Positions 57,721-64,000 of a stretch of 64,000 nucleotides of DNA are shown here, one piece after another (positions within the stretch are counted from its first letter, which is position 1; every line of letters starts with the position of its first letter). The stretch is from Bradyrhizobium ottawaense (lineage in GTDB: Bacteria; Pseudomonadota; Alphaproteobacteria; Rhizobiales; Xanthobacteraceae): assembly GCF_002278135.3 (NCBI RefSeq), contig NZ_CP029425.2, forward strand, positions 3,820,001-3,884,000, written 5' to 3'. Both the position numbers and the translations under genes were made by a program. The notes beneath the pieces are model-generated. The model saw only the letters and a program-made list of their open reading frames with translations. It was not told the origin of the DNA and ran no database searches.

Positions 57721-57814
57721 TCCGCTGAACCGCCGGATACGGACCCGTATGTCCGGTGGTGTGGGAGGGGCGGAGCCGCGAGGCTTCCCCCTATCCCGAT
57801 TGTCGTGACAGTGC

Positions 57815-57895
57815 GTAGGGCGGATTAGCGAAGCGTAATCCGCCGCCGCCCAAACTGCATCGAAGGCGGATTACGCTTTCGCTAATCCGCCCTAC
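57815..57895. repeat. Palindromic repeat behind the intron
   Basis: GTAGGGCGGATTAGCG plus AAGCGTAATCCGCC (57815-57844) is mirrored by a 31-nt arm ending at 57895, with one bulged base and a 20-nt loop. Such GGATTAGCG palindromes are a frequent intergenic type in rhizobia. It lies within 17 bp of the Bug-protein stop on the minus strand and could help end that transcript. Confidence 0.8.
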
Positions 57896-57911
57896 AGATC
57901 GCGGCCGTGCG

Positions 57912-58970
57912 TCACTGCACGTCCATCTGCAGTCCTTCCTTCTGGATGATGCCGGCGAACTTCTTCGTCTCGGCATCCACGAAGGCGGCGAACTGCTCGG
58001 GCGTGCCGTAATCGGCGCGCGCGCCCATGGCGGCGATCTGCTTCTTGATGTCGTCGCGCTCCAGCATCGCCTTGACCTGGAGATTGAGCGCGCTCAGCAC
58101 CTCGGGCGAGACGCCCTTCGGCAGGAAGACCGAGAACCATGACGAGACGTCGAAATTCGCCAGCTCCGGTGCGCTCTCGCGCATGGTCGGCAGGTCCTTC
58201 GCAAGGTCGCTGCGCTCGGTGGTGGTGACGCAGAGGCCGTTGAGCGTGCCGTTCTGCACCTGCGGCAGGCTCGGATAGAGATTGTCGAACAGGATCTGGA
58301 TGTCGCCCGCCAGTGCGGCTTGAAGCGCGGGGCCCGCACCGCGGAACGGGATGTGCGTCATCTTGAGGCCGGTGAGCTGGAGGAACCAGGCGCCGGTGAG
58401 GTGAGGGCTCTGGCCGACGCCGGAGGAGGCGTAGCTGAGCTTGTCCGGATTGGCCTTGAGATAGGCGATCAGCTCGGCGACCGACTTGATGCCGGTCTTC
58501 GGATGCGCCGACACGATGTTCGGGATCCGGATCATGTTGGAGACCGGCTGGAGCTGGTCCGGCTTGTAGGTCAGATTCTTGAAGATGCTGTAGGCGATCG
58601 CGTTCGGACCGGGATTGCCGACCAGGATGGTGTGGCCGTCGGGCTTGGCACGAACCACCTCGGCGGTGCCGATCGTGCCGCCGCCGCCCGAGCGGTTTTC
58701 CACGACAGCCGACTGGCCCCAGGCGGTTTGCAGATGCGCGGCCAGGAGCCGGCCCAACACGTCGGTCGAGCCGCCGGCCGCAGCCGGCACGACGAGGCGG
58801 ACGTTTTCGGTCGGCTTCCAGTCCGCAAGGCTCGATCGCGGCAGGATCGCTGCGGCCGAAAGGCCGGCCATTCCGGTGAGCACGCGACGTCGGGACAAAG
58901 TCTTTGGCACGAATCCACTCCCTGCTTCTTTCTTTGCAGGGAGGGTAGGAAACCGCAGGTGCGACGGCAA
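57912..58970 (-). CDS. Tripartite tricarboxylate transporter (Bug-type) periplasmic binding protein
   Basis: Binds small carboxylates or related solutes in the periplasm for a TctABC-type system. The 352-aa protein carries a Tat-like signal (LSRRRVLTGMAGLSAAAILP). The family core follows: VRLVVPAAAGGSTDVLGRLL, VVENRSGGGGTIGTAEVVRA, SSGVGQSPHLTGAWF and HIPFRGAGPALQAALAGDIQ. No membrane subunits are nearby, as is usual for orphan Bug proteins. A GTG at 58910 (just before the twin arginines, with GGGAG upstream) is an equally good start. Confidence 0.9.
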   Translation of the reverse strand: MPSHLRFPTLPAKKEAGSGFVPKTLSRRRVLTGMAGLSAAAILPRSSLADWKPTENVRLVVPAAAGGSTDVLGRLLAAHLQTAWGQSAVVENRSGGGGTIGTAEVVRAKPDGHTILVGNPGPNAIAYSIFKNLTYKPDQLQPVSNMIRIPNIVSAHPKTGIKSVAELIAYLKANPDKLSYASSGVGQSPHLTGAWFLQLTGLKMTHIPFRGAGPALQAALAGDIQILFDNLYPSLPQVQNGTLNGLCVTTTERSDLAKDLPTMRESAPELANFDVSSWFSVFLPKGVSPEVLSALNLQVKAMLERDDIKKQIAAMGARADYGTPEQFAAFVDAETKKFAGIIQKEGLQMDVQ

Positions 58971-59129
58971 GTCGCGCGCGGCGGTCAGTGCCGCGTGGAC
59001 GGCGGCACGACGCCGCAGGCGAGGGCCATATACCTTCCGGCGGAATTGGAAGGCGTTCTGGATGCTTGTCTTGAAGCGTTTTCCTGATGCGAGCCGGTCC
59101 CCGGCTTCGCCCGAAAACGCTTCGGGGAC

Positions 59130-59615
59130 TCAGTTGAAGCTGAGCAGCTTGAACAGCGGCGTGAGGTAGCTCATCTCCTGGCCCGACGTCGGCGTGGTGC
59201 GGCTGATGAAGTCGAAGATCTTGCCGTCCTGCAGACCGTAATTCGCGAGACGCCGCACGCGCCGGTTCTTGTCGAAATAGATCGCGATGACGCGCTGATC
59301 GACCACCTTCTGGTTCATGAAGGCGACCATGCGCTCCGAGCGCTGCGAGATGTAGTAGAACACCTCGCCGTCGAGGGTCGCGACCGTGGAGGGCGTGCCC
59401 ATCACGATCAGCACCTGGTCCTGGCTCGCGCCGATCGGAATCTGCTCCAGCGCGCCGGGCGGCAGGATGTAACCCTTCTGGAATTGCTCGCCGGTGCAGC
59501 CCGTGAGCGCGGCGCCGACCAGGGCGACGGCGGCGAGCATGCGCAAGCCGCGCCAGCGTGCATGAAGGCCGCGCCGCTTGTCCGCGCGCAGGCTGATCTG
59601 GTTCGTTGTCGTCAT
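59130..59615 (-). CDS. bamE: Outer-membrane assembly lipoprotein BamE
   Basis: BamE (SmpA/OmlA) is a lipoprotein of the BAM complex that inserts beta-barrel proteins. The start at 59615 gives 161 aa, with a long basic leader, then a signal ending in the lipobox LTGC. The mature part has GYILPPGALEQIPIGASQDQ and VLIVMGTPSTVATLDGEVFYYIS, matching the SmpA/OmlA pattern, and VVDQRVIAIYFDKNRRV. It is divergent from the cytochrome bc1 chaperone gene, with about 100 bp between. Confidence 0.92.
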   Translation of the reverse strand: MTTTNQISLRADKRRGLHARWRGLRMLAAVALVGAALTGCTGEQFQKGYILPPGALEQIPIGASQDQVLIVMGTPSTVATLDGEVFYYISQRSERMVAFMNQKVVDQRVIAIYFDKNRRVRRLANYGLQDGKIFDFISRTTPTSGQEMSYLTPLFKLLSFN

Positions 59616-59713
59616 AGCGGAACTGATTCCGTCCCCTTGCGTCGCGCGAGGCGCTGAAGTACCGGGCTGGGCGTCTGAATGCAACTCGCGCGCGCCCGCT
59701 TGCGGAAACCACA

Positions 59714-60277
59714 ATGCTTTGGCCGTTCAATCACTTCAGGAAACCCCGGCTAACCCCGTCGGGCACCATTGAAGCCATCTATGGCATGATCGTGACGCAG
59801 GCGCGAGAACCCATATTTTACCGCGACTTGGGCGTGCCCGATACGGTTAACGGGCGTTTCGACCTGTTGCTGCTGCATCTGTGGCTGCTGCTGCGGCGCC
59901 TGCGCACGGTTCAGGGCGCCATCGCAGGAGCCTCGGAGCTGTCGCAGGCGCTGTTCGACCGCTTCTGCGAGGACATGGACGACAATCTGCGCGAGATGGG
60001 GGTGGGCGACCAGACCGTGCCGAAGCGGATGCGGGCGTTCGGCGAGGCGTTTTACGGCCGCGTCCAGGCCTATGACCAGGCCATCGAGGCCGGCGGCGAG
60101 GCCCTGGCAGAGGCGATCCGCAAGAATATCTTGAACGGGACCGACCTGGACCAGGCGAGGCGGCTTGCGGCCTATGCGCGGGTCACCGAGGCCGATCTCG
60201 GCCGGGCCGACGAGGCCGCGCTGCTGCGCGCCTCCTTCAGGTTTCCTCCAGCGCTTCCCGAGGGCGACAAGCCATGA
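59714..60277 (+). CDS. Ubiquinol-cytochrome c chaperone (Cbp3-like)
   Basis: Assembly factor related to mitochondrial Cbp3, needed to build the cytochrome bc1 complex. The 187-aa protein has AIYGMIVTQAREPIFYRDLG and VPDTVNGRFDLLLLHLWLLL, followed by FDRFCEDMDDNLREMGVGDQ and VPKRMRAFGEAFYGRVQAYD, all family-defining. It overlaps the downstream DUF177 gene by 4 nt (ATGA). The pairing is common in Rhizobiales. Confidence 0.92.
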   Translation: MLWPFNHFRKPRLTPSGTIEAIYGMIVTQAREPIFYRDLGVPDTVNGRFDLLLLHLWLLLRRLRTVQGAIAGASELSQALFDRFCEDMDDNLREMGVGDQTVPKRMRAFGEAFYGRVQAYDQAIEAGGEALAEAIRKNILNGTDLDQARRLAAYARVTEADLGRADEAALLRASFRFPPALPEGDKP

Positions 60278-60837
60278 GCCGACCAAATACCGAGCCAGAT
60301 CCCTGGCGGGTCCCAATCATCGTTGCGCAAATCCCCGACACCGGCCTGCACCGCAAGCTCGAGGCCTCGGCCGCCGAGCGGCAGGCGATGGCCGGGCTTG
60401 CGGGCCTCCGCGAAGTCCTGTCGGCCGAGGCCGACTTCGACGTGGTGCCCAGGAGCGGCGGCCGGATCCAGGTGACCGGCAGCGTCCGGGCCCGAATCGG
60501 CCAGACCTGCGTGGTCACGCTCGATCCGATCGAAAGCGAGATCGAGGAGGAGGTGGACCTGTTGTTCGCCCCCGAAGCCGAGGCGCGTCGCCTGGCCGAC
60601 CTGATCGCGGAGGGGCAGGACGAGGAGGCGCCGTCTCAGGTCGCCGACCCGCCCGAGGCGATCGTGGGTGGCATCGTCGACCTCGGCCGGCTCGCCACCG
60701 ACGCCCTGTTCCTGGCGATCGATCCCTATCCGCGCAAGGAGGGGGTCGTGTTCGAGGCGGAGGTCACCGCCCCCGACCCGGAGGACCATCCATTCGCAGC
60801 CCTGAAGGCGCTCCAGGACAACAAGAAGGGCCGATAG
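60274..60837 (+). CDS. DUF177 (YceD) family protein
   Basis: A 187-aa protein matching YceD/DUF177, a family often encoded next to rpmF or fatty-acid genes and proposed to act in 23S rRNA or ribosome metabolism. Key parts are GRIQVTGSVRARIGQTCVVT, LDPIESEIEEEVDLLFAPEA and IVDLGRLATDALFLAIDPYP with R-K following. In this family the metal-like cysteines are partly kept (one Cys here). plsX lies 299 bp downstream. Confidence 0.9.
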   Translation: MSRPNTEPDPWRVPIIVAQIPDTGLHRKLEASAAERQAMAGLAGLREVLSAEADFDVVPRSGGRIQVTGSVRARIGQTCVVTLDPIESEIEEEVDLLFAPEAEARRLADLIAEGQDEEAPSQVADPPEAIVGGIVDLGRLATDALFLAIDPYPRKEGVVFEAEVTAPDPEDHPFAALKALQDNKKGR

Positions 60838-61136
60838 CCGGGCATTTCCCCGCGGGATCGTCTTGCGGGGGTGCGCCAGGCATTTGCCGGGATGGTTTCA
60901 AAGCGCTCTTTATCTGACTGATTTCAGTGTGTTTCTTGCAAATTTCGCGGTTCGCGGCCGGATCGCCCCGGATGCAAAAGCCTGGGGGCAAGAGGTTGTT
61001 TCGGGGTAACAAAACGCTATTGTCGCGCCCCGGCCCGGGTGCGGCGTGGCGCTTGGCCGGCCGCCATGTCCGTGGCGAACTCATTTTGCGGTCCCGCTGA
61101 TCCAAGACCGCACCAGACCAGGTTTCCAGGACTTTT

Positions 61137-62198
61137 ATGCCAAGCAAGGTTCGCATCGCGCTGGACGCCATGGGGGGCGACGCCGGCGCCGCCGTGGTCA
61201 TTCCCGGCGCCGCCATCTCGCTTCAGAGGCATCGCGAGACCGAGTTCCTGCTGGTCGGGGACCGCGCCAAGATCGAGCCCGAGCTCGAGAAACATCCGGC
61301 CCTCAAGGCCGCTTCGACGATCATCCACACCGACGTGGCCGTCAGCGGCTCGGACAAGCCGAGCCAGGCGCTGCGGCGCGGCCGCAAGACCTCCTCGATG
61401 TGGCTCGCCATCGATGCCGTGAAGAAGGGCGAGGCGGATGTCGCGGTCTCCGCCGGCAATACCGGCGCGCTGATGGCGATGTCGCGCTTCCACCTGCGCA
61501 CGCTGAAGGGGATCGATCGCCCGGCGATCACGGGCGTTTGGCCGACCAGGCGCGGCGATTCCATCGTGCTCGACCTCGGCGCCACCATCGGCGGCGACGC
61601 GCACCATCTGGTGTCGCTCGCGGTGATGGGCGCGGCGATGGCGAGCGTGCTGTTCGACAGGAAGCGCCCCACGGTCGGGCTGCTCAATATCGGGGCCGAA
61701 GAGATCAAGGGGCACGAGGAGATCCGCGAGGCCAGCGAGATCCTGCGTGCCAGGAACCTGCCGGAGCTCGACTATATCGGCTTCGTCGAGGGCGACGGCA
61801 TCGGCAAGGGGCTGGCCGACGTCATCGTGACCGAAGGTTTCAGCGGCAACATCGCGCTCAAGGCCGCCGAGGGAACCGCGCGGCAGATGGCGGACTTACT
61901 CCGCAACGAGATGCAGCGGAGCTGGCTGTCGAAGCTCGGCTATCTCTTTGCACGCAGCGCCTTCCAGGCCCTGCGCGACAAGATGGACCCGAACAAGTCC
62001 AATGGCGGCGTGTTCCTGGGTTTGAACGGATTAGTGGTCAAGAGCCACGGCGGAACCAGCGCCGAAGGCTTTGCCTATGCGATCGATGTTGGCTATGAGA
62101 TGGCTCACTACGATCTCCTGAACAAGATCAATCAGATGCTCAACCGCGAGGGTGGTGCACTCAATTCCGTGCAGGCCGCGCAGGAGGCTGTTTCGTGA
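61137..62198 (+). CDS. plsX: Phosphate acyltransferase PlsX
   Basis: Converts acyl-ACP to acyl-phosphate, the first step of phospholipid synthesis by the PlsX/PlsY route. The 353-aa length is normal. Motifs are [57 protein letters not shown] and [19 protein letters not shown]. The frame overlaps the GTG start of fabH by 4 nt (GTGA). The 299-bp upstream gap is AT-rich around 60900-60950 and probably carries the operon's promoter. Confidence 0.96.
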   Translation: MPSKVRIALDAMGGDAGAAVVIPGAAISLQRHRETEFLLVGDRAKIEPELEKHPALKAASTIIHTDVAVSGSDKPSQALRRGRKTSSMWLAIDAVKKGEADVAVSAGNTGALMAMSRFHLRTLKGIDRPAITGVWPTRRGDSIVLDLGATIGGDAHHLVSLAVMGAAMASVLFDRKRPTVGLLNIGAEEIKGHEEIREASEILRARNLPELDYIGFVEGDGIGKGLADVIVTEGFSGNIALKAAEGTARQMADLLRNEMQRSWLSKLGYLFARSAFQALRDKMDPNKSNGGVFLGLNGLVVKSHGGTSAEGFAYAIDVGYEMAHYDLLNKINQMLNREGGALNSVQAAQEAVS

Positions 62199-63175
62199 CT
62201 CAAATTCGTTCGGTCGTGCTCGGCTGCGGCTCCTATCTGCCGGAGCAGGTGGTGACCAACGCCCAATTGGCGGCGCGTATCGACACCTCCGACGAGTGGA
62301 TCGTGCAGCGCACCGGCATTCGCGAGCGCCACATCGCGGCCGAGGGCGAGTTCACCTCGCACTTGGCGATCAAGGCGGCGCAGGCCGCGCTGACCGATGC
62401 CGGCATGGACGCGCAGTCGATCGACCTGATCGTGCTCGCGACCTCGACGCCGGACAACACCTTCCCCGCGACGGCCGTTGCCGTGCAGCACGGGCTCGGT
62501 ATCACCCACGGCGCGGCCTTCGACCTCCAGGCGGTATGCTCGGGCTTCGTGTTCGCGCTCGCCACCGCCGACAATTTCCTGCGCACCGGCGCCTTCAAGC
62601 GCGCGCTGGTGATCGGCGCCGAGACCTTCTCGCGCATCCTCGACTGGAACGACCGCGGCACCTGCGTGCTGTTCGGCGATGGCGCCGGCGCGGTGGTGCT
62701 GGAGGCGCAGGAGCAGCCGGGCAAGGCCGCGACCGATCGCGGCATCGTCACCACGCATCTGCGCTCCGACGGCCGCCACAAGGCAAAGCTGTTCGTCGAC
62801 GGCGGACCGTCCTCGACCCAGACCGTCGGCCATCTGCGCATGGAGGGCCGCGAGGTCTTCAAGCATGCGGTCGGCATGATCACCGACGTCATCGTCGATG
62901 CCTTCCAGGCCACCGGGCTCAATGCCGAGACCATCGACTGGTTCGTGCCGCACCAGGCCAACAAACGAATCATCGACGCCTCCGCCCACAAGCTCCACAT
63001 CGCGCCGGAGAAGGTGGTGCTGACGGTGGACCGTCACGGCAATACCTCGGCCGCCTCGATTCCGCTGGCGCTGTCGGTGGCCCGCAGGGACGGCCGCATC
63101 AAGAAGGGCGACATGGTCCTGCTGGAGGCCATGGGCGGCGGCTTCACCTGGGGCTCCGCACTCGTGCGCTGGTAG
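62195..63175 (+). CDS. fabH: 3-oxoacyl-[ACP] synthase III (FabH)
   Basis: Starts fatty-acid elongation by condensing acetyl-CoA with malonyl-ACP. The GTG start at 62195 overlaps the plsX stop and gives 326 aa. The catalytic triad is visible: Cys in [15 protein letters not shown] (about C115), His in [13 protein letters not shown], Asn in [15 protein letters not shown]. The protein has normal length and no odd features. Confidence 0.96.
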   Translation: MTQIRSVVLGCGSYLPEQVVTNAQLAARIDTSDEWIVQRTGIRERHIAAEGEFTSHLAIKAAQAALTDAGMDAQSIDLIVLATSTPDNTFPATAVAVQHGLGITHGAAFDLQAVCSGFVFALATADNFLRTGAFKRALVIGAETFSRILDWNDRGTCVLFGDGAGAVVLEAQEQPGKAATDRGIVTTHLRSDGRHKAKLFVDGGPSSTQTVGHLRMEGREVFKHAVGMITDVIVDAFQATGLNAETIDWFVPHQANKRIIDASAHKLHIAPEKVVLTVDRHGNTSAASIPLALSVARRDGRIKKGDMVLLEAMGGGFTWGSALVRW

Positions 63176-63309
63176 AGCCACAGTCGATAAAATTTTGCCG
63201 GATTTAGCCGCGATTATCGATGCGTCTGCATTGATGAGCGCTGTTGACCGCTGTAACGTAACCTCATAATTTCAGACAACAATTGTTCGCCGTGATGTGG
63301 GGCAGGGCG

Positions 63310-63651
63310 ATGACCGATCAAAGTAAAACCGTAACGCGTGTCGACCTGTGCGAAGCCGTCTACCAGAAGGTGGGCCTGTCGCGCACGGAATCGTCCGCCT
63401 TCGTGGAACTCGTGCTGAAGGAGATCACCGACTGCCTGGAAAAGGGCGAGACGGTGAAACTGTCCTCGTTCGGGTCCTTCATGGTCCGCAAAAAGGGTCA
63501 GCGCATCGGCCGTAACCCGAAGACCGGCACCGAGGTGCCGATCTCGCCGCGCCGTGTCATGGTGTTCAAGCCGTCGGCGATCCTGAAGCAGCGGATCAAC
63601 GGCCAGCACCGCGCCAACGGTGACGCCAGCAAGGCTCAACAAGAGGCGTAA
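63310..63651 (+). CDS. ihfA: Integration host factor alpha subunit
   Basis: DNA-bending protein of 113 aa that works with IhfB in transcription, recombination and replication. It starts [20 protein letters not shown], with the HU/IHF signature [20 protein letters not shown] and the DNA-binding arm [21 protein letters not shown] short upstream frame from 63283 is not needed. The gap from fabH (63176-63309) is AT-rich and probably holds a promoter. Confidence 0.96.
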   Translation: MTDQSKTVTRVDLCEAVYQKVGLSRTESSAFVELVLKEITDCLEKGETVKLSSFGSFMVRKKGQRIGRNPKTGTEVPISPRRVMVFKPSAILKQRINGQHRANGDASKAQQEA

Positions 63652-63675
63652 CGCCTTCGGCAAAGGATTTGGCAT

Positions 63676-64000
63676 TTGGACAAGGCGCCGGATGCGTTCC
63701 GAACCATCAGCGAAGTAGCGCAGGAACTCGACATTCCGCAGCACGTGCTGCGGTTCTGGGAGACCCGATTCTCCCAGATCAAGCCGATGAAGCGCAGCGG
63801 CGGCCGCCGCTATTACCGCCCCGACGATGTCGACCTGCTCAAGGGCATCCGCCGGCTGCTCTACGGCGAGGGCTACACCATCCGCGGGGTGCAGCGGATC
63901 CTGAAGGAGCACGGCGTCAAATCGGTGCAGGGCCTCGCCGACAGCGCCGCCGCGGTCTCGTTCGGCGCCATCGAGGACGCCATCGGCGCCAGCCTGATGG
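63676..64000 (+). CDS. MerR-family transcriptional regulator, 5' part
   Basis: The window ends inside this gene, after about 108 codons. It starts with TTG (63676). The winged HTH reads [40 protein letters not shown] and [20 protein letters not shown], typical MerR. It follows ihfA by 24 bp, the common ihfA-merR order in rhizobia. The effector domain is outside the window. Confidence 0.9.
   Translation, partial: MDKAPDAFRTISEVAQELDIPQHVLRFWETRFSQIKPMKRSGGRRYYRPDDVDLLKGIRRLLYGEGYTIRGVQRILKEHGVKSVQGLADSAAAVSFGAIEDAIGASLM

Larger units (their letters stand above)
53689..57800 (+). mobile_element. Group IIC-type intron, interrupted by a serine-recombinase element
   Basis: GTGTG at 53689 fits the GUGYG 5' end of group II introns. 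About 420 bp of structured RNA-like sequence follows, then a reverse transcriptase gene. At the 3' side GAACCGCC (57727-57734) to GGTGGT (57755-57760) has the form of domain V, followed by a domain VI-like hairpin and CTATCCCGAT at 57791-57800. The insertion lies just behind a terminator hairpin and the RT lacks an endonuclease domain, both class C traits. Exact ends need comparison with an empty site. The intron was about 1.9 kb before a 2.2-kb element entered. Confidence 0.8.

Overview
The window looks like chromosome of a Bradyrhizobium-type alphaproteobacterium. GC content is high, the housekeeping blocks (pdxJ-acpS-lepB-rnc-era-recO; glyA-nrdR-ribD-ribE-ribH-nusB-thiL; plsX-fabH-ihfA-merR) keep alphaproteobacterial order, and intergenic spaces carry the palindromic repeats typical of large rhizobial genomes. 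The genus is inferred from gene content and protein character, not from an rRNA gene.

Layout. 1-3.5 kb: mscL (partial), smpB, a peroxiredoxin, a family-5 uracil-DNA glycosylase and a NYN-domain gene on the minus strand, and rpoZ with a clear terminator. 3.7-14 kb: the ppGpp enzyme rsh, then pdxJ-acpS, lepB-rnc-era, recO and parC. 14-21.6 kb is accessory: a GMC oxidoreductase gene broken by one in-frame TGA, a long repeat-rich stretch without convincing genes, an alpha/beta hydrolase-cyclase fusion, and several small genes including a dodecin. 21.7-31.7 kb is rich in transporters, mostly metal-related: chrB-chrA, a DmeF-like metal exporter, a secreted lactonase-like metallo-hydrolase, two MFS carriers, a second class III cyclase, and mntH with a TTGCAA operator.

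32.2-40 kb holds the most unusual unit. Four tightly coupled genes encode a zinc-ribbon/cyclase/STAND-ATPase/TPR protein of 1064 aa, a cytochrome P450 lacking the usual oxygen-activation motif, a four-helix membrane protein of unknown family, and a DyP-type heme peroxidase. A large sensor-switch protein is joined to two heme enzymes and a membrane partner with no visible redox partner. I regard this as the best candidate for an undescribed system.

40-53.7 kb is housekeeping again: bpt, an RDD protein, hemB, an LdtR-like MarR regulator, glyA, nrdR, the riboflavin genes, nusB, thiL and the proton-pumping pyrophosphatase hppA. 53.7-57.8 kb is a nested mobile element. A group IIC-type intron sits just behind the hppA terminator, and its reverse transcriptase gene is split by a 2.2-kb element with exact 23-bp inverted ends that encodes a large serine recombinase. 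57.9-64 kb: a Bug-type solute-binding protein, bamE, a cytochrome bc1 assembly chaperone, a DUF177 protein, plsX, fabH, ihfA and the start of a MerR-type regulator.

The window has no rRNA or CRISPR array, and I saw no tRNA. At least eleven intergenic palindromic elements of about six types are spread through it.
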